Source: an uncultured Chloracidobacterium sp. (GTDB lineage: Bacteria; Acidobacteriota; Blastocatellia; Pyrinomonadales; Pyrinomonadaceae). From it: a DNA stretch of 9,795 nt. A program made the position numbers and the translations under genes. The stretch lies in assembly GCA_937941715.1 (NCBI GenBank), contig CALDGX010000004.1:1-9795 (forward strand), given 5' to 3'. Positions 1 to 8,503 of the stretch are shown in pieces. Every line of letters starts with the position of its first letter. The stretch's first letter is position 1. The notes under the pieces are model-generated. The model searched no databases and was not told the DNA's origin. It was given only the letters and a program-made list of their open reading frames with translations.

Positions 1-398
1 TATTTCAAAAACTTCGAATCAAACGCCCGCGGCAGGAGTTCGCTCATCTGGATCGTTTCGGTCTTGCCCTCGAGATTTGAGAGTATCACGGGAACGTCGC
101 CGCAAAATTCCCAGATGATCTGGCGGCAGACGCCGCACGGCGGTGTCAGTTCCTCGGTATCGACGACGACCGCGATCCGCGTAAAGCGCTTTTCGCCGCA
201 CGAGATACCTTTCCAGATCGCGACCCGCTCGGCACAAACCGTCAGGCCGTAGCTGGCCGATTCGACGTTGCAGCCGATATAGATATCGCCATTTTCAGCC
301 TCGACGGCTGCCCCGACCTGAAAATCGGAATACGGTGCGTACGCCCGCTGTCTCGCTCCGATCGCGGCGTCGATCAATTTTGTTTCGTTTTCCTGCAC
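1..398 (-). CDS. cdd: Cytidine deaminase (homotetrameric type), 3' end cut by window edge
   Basis: Cytoplasmic zinc enzyme that deaminates cytidine and deoxycytidine to uridine and deoxyuridine in pyrimidine salvage. Translating the minus strand from GTG at 398 gives 132 residues, then TA at the window edge, which could be the start of a stop codon; about 130 residues is the normal family length, so the gene is nearly or fully complete. The zinc and catalytic motifs are intact: CAE at residues 55-57 (Cys55 ligand, Glu57 proton shuttle) and PCGVCRQ at 87-93 (Cys88 and Cys91 ligands). The ribose-binding segment GCNVESASYG lies at 42-51. Three cysteine ligands point to the small tetrameric class. 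GTG is chosen because the N-terminus aligns with the family there and GAGG sits six bases upstream. The start abuts the udk stop with no gap, suggesting translational coupling. The annotation is secure; only the 3' end is uncertain. Confidence 0.93.
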   Translation of the reverse strand, partial: MQENETKLIDAAIGARQRAYAPYSDFQVGAAVEAENGDIYIGCNVESASYGLTVCAERVAIWKGISCGEKRFTRIAVVVDTEELTPPCGVCRQIIWEFCGDVPVILSNLEGKTETIQMSELLPRAFDSKFLK

Positions 399-1028
399 TT
401 ATAACCTCGTTGCGGCCGTCTGCTCGCTTAATCTCTCGCGGACGAGGCCGCACAGCAGCTCGACACTGACGCTCGTCTGTCCGCCCTCCGGGATGATCAC
501 GTCGGCGTGGCGCTTTGACGGCTCGACAAACTCAAAATGCATCGGCCTGATCGTCCGCTCGTATTGATCGAGCGTGCGCTCGAAGGTTCGCCCGCGTTCG
601 GCCGAGTCGCGCCGCAGCCGCCGCATCAACCGAATATCGTCGGGCGTATCGACGTAGATCCGCACATCCAGCAGGCCGAGCACACGCGGCTCGGCAAAGA
701 TAAGGATCCCCTCGACGATGACGACCGGCTTTGGCTCGATCACTTCGATACGGTCGCTGCGCGTATGCGTCGCAAAATCGTACAACGGCATCTCAACCGC
801 CAATCCCTGTTTCAAACGCAAGATGTGATTGACCAGCATGTCGCTGTCGAGCGAGTCCGGATGGTCAAAATTGGCCTGATGACGCTCGTCGAGCGGCATA
901 TCAGCCAGATTTCGATAATACGAATCCTGTTCGACGAGTACTACCTGTTCGGCTCCGACGGCATCGACTATCGCCCGTGCGATCGTCGTTTTGCCCGAAC
1001 CTGTTCCACCGCAGATGCCAATTATCAT
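399..1028 (-). CDS. udk: Uridine kinase
   Basis: Cytoplasmic kinase that converts uridine and cytidine to UMP and CMP using ATP or GTP, the committed step of pyrimidine ribonucleoside salvage. The 209-residue length is normal. Visible motifs: P-loop GGTGSGKT at residues 7-14; DSYYR at 35-39 with the substrate-side aspartate; NFDHPDSLD from 53; PLYDFATHTR at 81-90 (nucleoside-binding Tyr and His); EGILIF at 106-111; an Arg-rich lid RRLRRDSAERGRT at 136-148; and the C-terminal RPMHFEFVEPSKRHADVIIP block at 161-180. The start is fixed by the Met directly before the first beta strand and P-loop. No good Shine-Dalgarno precedes it, and the 109-bp gap to punA is mostly a palindromic repeat. It is followed immediately by cdd, whose product makes uridine from cytidine, so the two steps are paired. 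Confidence 0.95.
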   Translation of the reverse strand: MIIGICGGTGSGKTTIARAIVDAVGAEQVVLVEQDSYYRNLADMPLDERHQANFDHPDSLDSDMLVNHILRLKQGLAVEMPLYDFATHTRSDRIEVIEPKPVVIVEGILIFAEPRVLGLLDVRIYVDTPDDIRLMRRLRRDSAERGRTFERTLDQYERTIRPMHFEFVEPSKRHADVIIPEGGQTSVSVELLCGLVRERLSEQTAATRL

Positions 1029-1067
1029 ACGTCTATACTAACCAAGTCTTTTACCACGAAGAAATTC

Positions 1068-1139
1068 AACCGATCATAAACGCCGATGGACACAGACTAG
1101 GAATGATCCATCTGCGTTTATTCGCGTTCATCGGCGGTT
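1068..1139. repeat. ~70-bp imperfect palindromic intergenic repeat, copy 1
   Basis: The left arm (about 1068-1098) and right arm (about 1102-1139) are imperfect inverted repeats: AACCG..CATAAACGC..AT..AC.CAGA pairs with the reverse complement of ATCTGCGT..AT.CGCGTTCATCGGCGGTT. The same element occurs at 4895-4964. Shared core blocks are ATAAACGC and CAGAC in the left arm and ATCTGCGT and GCGTTCATC in the right arm. It fills most of the punA-udk gap, and its last two bases are the first two plus-strand bases of the punA stop (TAA on the minus strand). It could fold into a long hairpin in the operon transcript. Its origin (REP- or MITE-like) is inference. Confidence 0.75.
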
Positions 1140-1995
1140 AATTAATTCTTGTGATTATCTTCCGCAAAAGTTCCTTGAAAACCTCGGCCACGCGGGCTCC
1201 GGTCTCCATCACTTCTTCGTGATCGATCGTCTCGCCGCTCAAGCCGGCCGCCAGATTGGTGATGCACGAGATACCCAGAACGCGGGTGCCCTGGTGACGT
1301 GCGGCGATCGCCTCGGGCACCGTCGACATACCGACCGCGTCGGCCCCCAAAAGGCGGTACATATGAATCTCGGCCGGCGTTTCATACGTCGGGCCGGACA
1401 GCGCACAGTAAACGCCGGGGTTCATAAAGTCAGTTAGTTCGACGTCGATCCCCTTTTCAAATCGTTCGCGGGCGATCGCGGCGGCTTCTTCGAGTGCGAT
1501 GTGCCGAAACTCGCGGTCGTAGACCTCGGTCATGTCCGGAAAACGCGGGCCGAACCGCAAATCGTTCGGGCCGCGGAGCGGATTTACGCCGAGACAGTTC
1601 AGGTGGTCCGAGATCAGCATTAGCGAACCCGGCTGCATATCCGAATTGAGGCTGCCCGCGGCGTTTGTCAGGATCAGATTCTTGATACCCATCAGCCCAA
1701 AGGTCCTGACCGGCAGCATCACTTGCTGCATATCGTAACCCTCGTAATAGTGGAATCTGCCCTGCTGGACCGCCACCGCGACACCGCCGATCTCACCCAG
1801 CACAAGCTGACCTGCGTGCCCCTCGACCGTCGAACGTGCAAATCCCGGGATCTCTTCGTACGGGATGCGAACGGAGTTCGCCAGTTCGTCGGCAAATGCC
1901 CCAAGTCCGCTGCCGAGCACGACAGCCGTCGAGATCGGTGCCGCGTACCGCGATCTGATATATTCCGCGGCCTCGGCCGCTTTTTCGTATGACAT
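1138..1995 (-). CDS. punA: Purine nucleoside phosphorylase (trimeric, PNP-I/MTAP family)
   Basis: Cytoplasmic enzyme that splits inosine and guanosine (and the deoxy forms) with phosphate into free base and ribose-1-phosphate. From ATG at 1995 it is 285 residues, typical of the family. Visible motifs: phosphate loop LGSGLG at 27-32, GHAG at 59-62, GRFHYYEG at 79-86, NAAGSLN at 111-117, SGPTYETPAEI at 200-210, VGMSTVPE at 221-228 and ITNLAAG at 245-251. Glu205, Asn247 and His259 occupy the positions of the human PNP purine-binding residues Glu201, Asn243 and His257. Asn rather than Asp at 247 favours 6-oxopurines over methylthioadenosine. An in-frame GTG at 2019 would add eight residues, but they are not family-like, so ATG at 1995 is preferred; neither start has a clear Shine-Dalgarno. 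It lies behind two nucleoside-type permeases in the same direction, fitting import followed by phosphorolysis. The gap to the upstream permease is about 120 bp. Confidence 0.94.
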   Translation of the reverse strand: MSYEKAAEAAEYIRSRYAAPISTAVVLGSGLGAFADELANSVRIPYEEIPGFARSTVEGHAGQLVLGEIGGVAVAVQQGRFHYYEGYDMQQVMLPVRTFGLMGIKNLILTNAAGSLNSDMQPGSLMLISDHLNCLGVNPLRGPNDLRFGPRFPDMTEVYDREFRHIALEEAAAIARERFEKGIDVELTDFMNPGVYCALSGPTYETPAEIHMYRLLGADAVGMSTVPEAIAARHQGTRVLGISCITNLAAGLSGETIDHEEVMETGARVAEVFKELLRKIITRIN

Positions 1996-2115
1996 AAGAC
2001 AACTGAGCCGCAGAGACACGAGTGACGCTGAGACTCAAAAGAAAGCTTAGAGAGTATAAACGAAAGCCTTCGGTTTTTGAATTCCCCGCTGCCGGTCGGC
2101 TCTGCGGCCGTCAGA

Positions 2116-3036
2116 TCAATTTTCTTTTCTGTACGGGACCCCCAACGCCTTGGGCGCTCGCGAAAGGCCGATAAAGCCGGCCAGAACGATTATCGTCAGC
2201 ACGTAGGGTATCATCTGGATGAACTGCACCGGCACGTCCTCGCCCGACGGCATCTTGATGACGCCCTGCATCTGGATCGCGAGTGCCTCGGTAAACCCGA
2301 AGAAGAGACACGCGAACAGCACCGGTATCGGTTTCCACTTGGCCAGGATAAGGGCCGCAAGGGCGATATAGCCGCGGCCCGCCGTCATACCGCGGGTAAA
2401 CAGCGACGACTGGCCGATCGATAGATACGCGCCGCCCGCCGCCGCCAGAACGCCGGACATGATCACCGCGACATAGCGGAGCTTGATGACGTTGACACCG
2501 GCCGCGTCCGCCGCCTCGGGATTTTCGCCCGCGGCCCTTATCCGCAGGCCGAACGGCGTTTTATATAGTACGTACCAACAGACCGGGATCAGTGCGAAAG
2601 CAAGAATGGACGCTATCGAGATGCGGTTGTAAAAGTCCGGCAGCAGAAACTCCTTGGCGATCTGCTGCGTCGAGCCTGCCGAATCATAAATGCGGCTGCT
2701 GATCACGGCCGGCAGCCCGAGCATCAACAGACTCACCGCAAAACCCGCGACGACCTGATCCGCCTCAAACTTGATGACCGCGATCGCAAATATCAGTGCA
2801 ACAAAAGCTCCGGCCGCTACTCCGCAGAGAAAGCCAATATACGGGTTGCTCAATTCGTAGGTCGCGACCGCCGCCGTAAATGCTCCGGTCAGCATCAGCC
2901 CTTCGAGTGCGATATTAATTACGCCCGCCCTTTCCGAGAACATTCCGCCGAGTGCCGCAAAGATCAGCGGCGTGGCCAAACGGATCGACGAGAATAGCAA
3001 AATGAGCAGAAATGTCGGTGTTAATATATCTCCCAT
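2116..3036 (-). CDS. Nucleoside-type ABC transporter permease, NupQ/YufQ-like
   Basis: Integral inner-membrane permease of the BPD_transp_2 family (COG1079 type), one half of the channel of an ABC importer for nucleosides or related compounds. From ATG at 3036 it is 306 residues with about eight to ten hydrophobic segments. Recognisable motifs are the N-terminal SERAGVINIALEGLMLTGAF block (34-53), the cytoplasmic loop GLRIRAAGENPEAADAAG (163-180) that docks on the ATPase, and GRGYIALAALILAKWKP (210-226). An upstream in-frame start would add 12 non-family residues overlapping the previous gene. ATG at 3036 has GAGGAAA about seven bases upstream and lies one base after the stop of the preceding permease, a clear sign of co-translation. 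Family knowledge links such pairs to guanosine and other nucleoside import (NupNOPQ, BmpA-NupABC); the downstream salvage enzymes support that substrate, but specificity is inferred. Confidence 0.9.
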   Translation of the reverse strand: MGDILTPTFLLILLFSSIRLATPLIFAALGGMFSERAGVINIALEGLMLTGAFTAAVATYELSNPYIGFLCGVAAGAFVALIFAIAVIKFEADQVVAGFAVSLLMLGLPAVISSRIYDSAGSTQQIAKEFLLPDFYNRISIASILAFALIPVCWYVLYKTPFGLRIRAAGENPEAADAAGVNVIKLRYVAVIMSGVLAAAGGAYLSIGQSSLFTRGMTAGRGYIALAALILAKWKPIPVLFACLFFGFTEALAIQMQGVIKMPSGEDVPVQFIQMIPYVLTIIVLAGFIGLSRAPKALGVPYRKEN

Positions 3037-3037
3037 T

Positions 3038-4120
3038 CTATTTCCTCGTAAATTTCTGCAGTGACGCGACAAAAATGATGATGATCGCCTGCAGGACCTC
3101 GACGAGGTCTTTTGAGACGTATTTGGTTTCGATATCGACGAAGATCTCGCCGCGTTTCAGTACGGCGAAAAAGATCGCGGCGATAAAGATGCCGAGCGGA
3201 TGATTACGCCCGAGCAATGCGACCGCGATCCCCAGAAATCCCCATCCGTCTGAAAATCCGTCATAATAACGGTAGCGGTAACCCAGGACCTCGCCGATCG
3301 CTACCATTCCGGCCAATCCGCCCGAGATGGTCATCGCGATAATTATCTGTTTTTTAGGCGAAATGCCGCCGTACTCGGCCGCCGACGCGTTCTCGCCGAC
3401 CGCCCGCAGCTCATAGCCCCACTTTGTTTTCCAGAGGAAAATGTAAACCAGCACGCACATCAGTATCGCCAGCAGAAAGGCGACGCTGAGCGGCACAAAA
3501 TCCGGCATTCCCGGAATGTACTGGCTGATCCGCGGAATATGAGCTCCCTTGCCGATCTCGGCTGTCTGCAGGATCGGGTCGCCGGGGATCTTAAAGTAAT
3601 ATTGCGTAAAATAACTGACCAGCGAGATGCCGATAAAGTTGAGCATGATCGTGTTGATCACTTCGTGAGAGCCGAATCTGGCCTTCAGGATGCCCGGGAT
3701 CGCTCCCCATATACCGCCGGCGATCACCGCCGTCAGTACGCAGACCAGTATCAGCAGTATCGACGGCAAGCTGTACCACGACCAATCTTCCTGTTTGCCG
3801 AATATCGTGACGACCGTACCGCCAAACTTGATGCCGACCCACGCCGTCGCAAACGCGGCGATGTACAGCTGGCCCTCGGCACCGATATTGAGCAAACCGC
3901 AGCGAAATGCGACCGCGACCGCGAGCCCCGTAAATATCAGCGGCGTCGCGATGAACAGCGTATATCCGATGTCGTTGAGCGAGCCGAACGAATTGCCGAT
4001 CAGGTGGTAAAACGTTACGAACGGATTGTCGCCGATCAGCAGCACGATAATGCCGCCAACGACAAAAGCCGCGAGCACCGCGACCACCGGCCATGTTATC
4101 TCTCGAAAAACCTTGTTCAT
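3038..4120 (-). CDS. Nucleoside-type ABC transporter permease, NupP/YufP-like
   Basis: Integral inner-membrane permease (COG4603 type), partner of the next gene in the importer channel. From ATG at 4120 it is 360 residues. Visible signatures: a hydrophobic first segment (about 10-30), FRCGLLNIGAEGQLYIAAF (72-90), FGSHEVINTIMLNFIG (149-164), the ATPase-docking loop WGYELRAVGENASAAEYGG (224-242) and DGWGFLGIAVALLGRNHPLG (281-300), all characteristic of this family. The open frame continues upstream to 4216, but those 32 residues are not family-like; ATG at 4120 has AGGA about nine bases upstream. It is the first gene of the minus-strand operon and has a candidate promoter at 4203-4232. Unusually, no ATPase or BMP-family lipoprotein gene precedes it; the neighbour upstream is the divergent hsp20. 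The importer therefore needs components encoded elsewhere. Nucleoside specificity is inferred from the following punA, udk and cdd. Confidence 0.9.
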   Translation of the reverse strand: MNKVFREITWPVVAVLAAFVVGGIIVLLIGDNPFVTFYHLIGNSFGSLNDIGYTLFIATPLIFTGLAVAVAFRCGLLNIGAEGQLYIAAFATAWVGIKFGGTVVTIFGKQEDWSWYSLPSILLILVCVLTAVIAGGIWGAIPGILKARFGSHEVINTIMLNFIGISLVSYFTQYYFKIPGDPILQTAEIGKGAHIPRISQYIPGMPDFVPLSVAFLLAILMCVLVYIFLWKTKWGYELRAVGENASAAEYGGISPKKQIIIAMTISGGLAGMVAIGEVLGYRYRYYDGFSDGWGFLGIAVALLGRNHPLGIFIAAIFFAVLKRGEIFVDIETKYVSKDLVEVLQAIIIIFVASLQKFTRK

Positions 4121-4202
4121 CGGTAGGTTTCCTGCTAATGCACTCCCGTTGCCACGATGTGCTTTCAGAATAATGAAATTTCGTTGGTAAGTTGCGACAA
4201 CA

Positions 4203-4232
4203 AATATAACCGACAAATGACGAAAGTGTCAT
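4203..4232 (-). promoter_or_regulatory. Candidate promoter of the nucleoside salvage operon, with internal inverted repeat
   Basis: Reading the minus strand, ATGACA (4232-4227; 5 of 6 to the -35 consensus) is followed after 18 bases by TATATT (4208-4203; 5 of 6 to -10). This would place the start near 4196 and give a leader of about 75 bases before the first permease. Between and over these elements lies a perfect inverted repeat, ATGAC-N6-GTCAT (4217-4232), a possible repressor site. These matches were read by eye and no transcript data exist. Confidence 0.45.
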
Positions 4233-4285
4233 CTGCAGGTATCGAAAACCTCTTTGAAAAGGCACAAAAAAATCCCGAGAAAGTA

Positions 4286-4306
4286 CTTGACAATACCGCA
4301 CTCACA
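4286..4306 (+). promoter_or_regulatory. HAIR-like (HspR-type) inverted site over the hsp20 -35 box
   Basis: CTTGACA-N7-ACTCACA matches the HspR operator HAIR (CTTGAGT-N7-ACTCAAG) at 10 of 14 half-site bases with the exact seven-base spacing. CTTGA and ACTCA are the conserved cores. The site covers the -35 box of the hsp20 promoter, where a repressor would block polymerase. HspR is known in actinobacteria, Helicobacter and Deinococcus to control clpB, dnaK and hsp20-type genes. No hspR gene is in the window, so this is a suggestive match and not proof. Confidence 0.35.
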
Positions 4307-4315
4307 TTTTATTAT
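4287..4315 (+). promoter_or_regulatory. Sigma70-type promoter of hsp20
   Basis: A perfect -35 box TTGACA (4287-4292) is followed by exactly 17 bases and then TATTAT (4310-4315; 5 of 6 to TATAAT). The predicted start is near 4322, about 48 bases before the hsp20 ATG. A housekeeping-like promoter this strong on a heat-shock gene suggests control by a repressor rather than only by an alternative sigma factor, which fits the overlapping HAIR-like site and the palindrome at 4323-4338. Confidence 0.75.
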
Positions 4316-4322
4316 GGTCACA

Positions 4323-4338
4323 GACTAAGTAATTAGTC
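4323..4338. promoter_or_regulatory. Palindrome at the presumed hsp20 transcription start
   Basis: A perfect inverted repeat GACTAA-GTAA-TTAGTC begins one base after the predicted start site. It could be an operator or a short 5' hairpin in the leader RNA. With six base pairs it could also be chance. Confidence 0.35.
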
Positions 4339-4369
4339 ATTAATCTATGAAGTTTTGGAGGAAATGATT

Positions 4370-4855
4370 ATGAACGTAGTTAAATATGACCCTTTTCGCG
4401 AATTGCGCAGCCTTCAGGATGAGGTGAACCGCATTTTCAGCGGCGTCGCACCGGCAAACCGCGAGGACATGCTGAACGGTGCCTGGAGCCCGAGAGTGGA
4501 TATTTTCGAAAACAAGGACTCGCTCGTACTTGAGGCCGAATTGCCGGGTATGAACCGAGACGATTTCGAACTTTCTTTCGAAAACAACGTTCTGACCCTT
4601 AAGGGCGAGCGTCGTTTTGAAAAGAAGACCGAGAACGACAACTATCATCGTATCGAGCGTTCATACGGAGCCTTTACCCGTTCGTTCACGCTGCCCCAGA
4701 CCGTTACGGCCGAGGGAGCAAAGGCCGAATTTGACAATGGCATCCTGCACGTCAGCTTGCCGAAGCGCGAAGAGACCAAGGCACGCAAGATCGAGGTGAT
4801 CGGCGTCAATTCCGACCCGAAGACGATCGAGGCCGCCAAGAAAGCGGGTGCCTAA
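4370..4855 (+). CDS. Small heat shock protein, Hsp20/alpha-crystallin family
   Basis: ATP-independent cytoplasmic holdase that binds unfolding proteins and keeps them in a form the DnaK and ClpB machinery can rescue. It is 161 residues, normal for bacterial sHsps. The N-terminus (MNVVKYDPFRELRSLQDEVN) is typical. The alpha-crystallin domain runs from about residue 40 to 140, beginning at WSPRVDIFE, passing LEAELPGMNRDDFELSFENNVLTLKGE, and ending in the signature AEFDNGILHVSLPKRE. A short Ala/Lys-rich tail follows, without an obvious I-x-I oligomerisation motif, though it contains IEVIGV. The open frame extends upstream to a TTG at 4355 and an ATG at 4364, but the GGAGG at 4357-4361 is correctly spaced only for ATG at 4370. 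It is the first gene of the plus-strand stress cluster and has a strong promoter directly upstream. Confidence 0.95.
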   Translation: MNVVKYDPFRELRSLQDEVNRIFSGVAPANREDMLNGAWSPRVDIFENKDSLVLEAELPGMNRDDFELSFENNVLTLKGERRFEKKTENDNYHRIERSYGAFTRSFTLPQTVTAEGAKAEFDNGILHVSLPKREETKARKIEVIGVNSDPKTIEAAKKAGA

Positions 4856-4863
4856 TGTGACGA

Positions 4864-4883
4864 CCGCCTGTGATAACGGGCGG
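4864..4883 (+). other. Hairpin just after hsp20
   Basis: CCGCCTGT (4864-4871) pairs with ACGGGCGG (4876-4883), with one T-G wobble and a GATA loop, nine bases after the hsp20 stop. No T-run follows, so it is not a standard intrinsic terminator. It may stabilise the hsp20 message or reduce read-through into clpB. Confidence 0.5.
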
Positions 4884-4893
4884 CAAGACCTTT

Positions 4894-4965
4894 GGCCGCG
4901 GATAAACGCAAATTGATGCAGACCAAGTTGTTTTCAATCTGCGTCATCAGCGTTCATCTGCGGCA
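4894..4965. repeat. ~70-bp imperfect palindromic intergenic repeat, copy 2
   Basis: The left arm GGCCGCGGATAAACGC..AT.GA.GCAGAC (from 4894) pairs with the right arm ATCTGCGTCATCAGCGTTCATCTGCGGC ending at 4964. It is the same element as at 1068-1139: both left arms carry ATAAACGC, whereas the right arms read, in complement, ATGAACGC. Both copies therefore lie in the same orientation on the plus strand and share ancestry. It fills most of the hsp20-clpB gap and could fold in the transcript. Confidence 0.75.
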
Positions 4966-4991
4966 AAATATTTTTGGAGTAGAATAAGACC

Positions 4992-7607
<2,616 letters not shown>

Positions 7608-7626
7608 TGCGGCCCGAACAGTGACC

Positions 7627-7662
7627 GGTAAACCGCGATGACTTTAACTATCGCGGTTTACC
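7627..7662. other. Perfect 13-bp inverted repeat between clpB and grpE
   Basis: GGTAAACCGCGAT (7627-7639) and ATCGCGGTTTACC (7650-7662) are perfect complements separated by ten bases. It lies 19 bases after the clpB stop and 36 bases before the preferred grpE start. There is no T-run, so a classic terminator is unlikely. It may be an RNA processing or stabilising hairpin that sets grpE levels, or a protein-binding operator. It does not match the CIRCE sequence. A weak TTTAAC-N17-TACTAT promoter-like pair (7643-7671) overlaps it. Confidence 0.65.
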
Positions 7663-7698
7663 AACTACTATTTAGATATTGTGTTTAAGAGAAAGAAA

Positions 7699-8334
7699 AT
7701 GAACGAGAAAGAGATCGAATTAGAGACCGAGGGGGCCGAGTCCATTCCGGTCAAAGACAAACGCCGCTTTAACGGTGAGGGCGAAAGGGTCGCTGACGCT
7801 GACGAGGCACCGAAAGTTCCGGTCCGGTCACCGGCCGAGATCGCTCTCGAGGCGAGCCTCAAGGCCGAGATCGAACGCCGCGAGGCGGCCGAATCGAAGC
7901 TGGTCGGCGTCCAGGCAAAATTCGAAGAGGCCAAGGCCGATCTCGAACGCGAGACCGCCGAAATGCGTGCCCGACTGATGAAAACGCTCGAGGACCGCGG
8001 CAAACAGGCTCAGTTCAACTTTCTGACCACGCTCCTGCCCGTGCTCGACAATCTCAATCTGGCGGTTGCCGCCAGCGAGTCCGATCCGTCTGTCGAACAT
8101 CTGCGTGACGGCGTCATCGGCACGGCACGCAGCTTCGAACGTGCCCTGATAGACGTCGGCGTCGAACCGATCGCGTCGGTCGGCAGTGACTTTGACCCCG
8201 AACTCCACGAGGCGGTCGATATGGCCGAGACCACCCCCGAAAACGACGGCAAGATCGTCGCCGAATATTCACGCGGATATCGCTTCGGCGGGCGTCTGCT
8301 CCGTCCCGCACGAGTTCAGGTCGGCAAGGCATAG
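7699..8334 (+). CDS. grpE: GrpE, nucleotide exchange factor of DnaK
   Basis: Cytoplasmic homodimeric cochaperone that releases ADP from DnaK (Hsp70) and resets its substrate cycle. The protein is 211 residues from ATG at 7699. The frame is open to a GTG at 7681 (six more residues, FKRKK-type), but that has no Shine-Dalgarno, whereas AAGAGAAAG precedes ATG at 7699. Layout: a charged, probably disordered N-terminus (about 1-50); a long helix of heptad-like Glu/Lys/Arg/Ala residues (about 50-105) for dimerisation; the family core NFLTTLLPVLDNLNLAV; then the beta domain with GSDFDPELHEAV and the ending GYRFGGRLLRPARVQVGK. A Leu-Asn pair stands where many relatives have Leu-Glu-Arg in the LPVLDNL motif. 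It follows clpB by about 90 bp in the same direction. dnaK does not follow, unlike many genomes; a strong terminator ends the cluster. Confidence 0.93.
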   Translation: MNEKEIELETEGAESIPVKDKRRFNGEGERVADADEAPKVPVRSPAEIALEASLKAEIERREAAESKLVGVQAKFEEAKADLERETAEMRARLMKTLEDRGKQAQFNFLTTLLPVLDNLNLAVAASESDPSVEHLRDGVIGTARSFERALIDVGVEPIASVGSDFDPELHEAVDMAETTPENDGKIVAEYSRGYRFGGRLLRPARVQVGKA

Positions 8335-8503
8335 GCGGACTCCGGGCTCGCCTTACGCATTTTCGGCAAAAGGGCAAACGGGCGACCGATCCTCAGCCTC
8401 ACCGGCGAGGGCATCAGAACCTGGCGCCAGGCACGAAAACGCCGCCGCATCGAGGCCCGCGAGGTCCAAACGGCCCAGTCCTGATCGGATCACCAACCAA
8501 CTG
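8335..8503 (+). other. GC-rich grpE 3' spacer with in-frame open stretch
   Basis: No recognised gene. Directly after the single TAG stop of grpE the same frame stays open for 49 codons (8335-8481), encoding a basic stretch with a KRRRIEAREVQ segment, and ends at TGA 8482-8484. There is no start codon with a ribosome site. It also holds a perfect 12-base palindrome CCTGGCGCCAGG (8420-8431) and short GC-rich inverted repeats. It is most simply a long transcribed 3' untranslated region leading to the terminator, or a dispersed repeat. Confidence 0.4.

Noticed and set aside
537..1079. 180-codon plus-strand frame opposite udk
   Set aside because: It is antisense to an intact uridine kinase with all motifs; no ribosome site and no protein-like features.
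1996..2019. Eight-residue upstream extension of PNP from GTG at 2019
   Set aside because: The added residues are not family-like and derive from a GAGACAC-rich intergenic stretch; ATG at 1995 fits known PNP starts.
2058..2078. Possible terminator hairpin between the second permease and punA (CGAA-AGCC-TTCG followed by T)
   Set aside because: The stem is only four base pairs, the T-run is on the wrong strand for the operon, and punA continues in the same direction.
3539..4126. 195-codon plus-strand frame opposite the first permease
   Set aside because: It is antisense to a clear membrane permease, and its Arg/Asp-rich translation looks like a frame shadow.
4121..4369. CIRCE (HrcA) operator upstream of hsp20
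   Set aside because: No TTAGCACTC-N9-GAGTGCTAA-like sequence is present; only a HAIR-like site is found.
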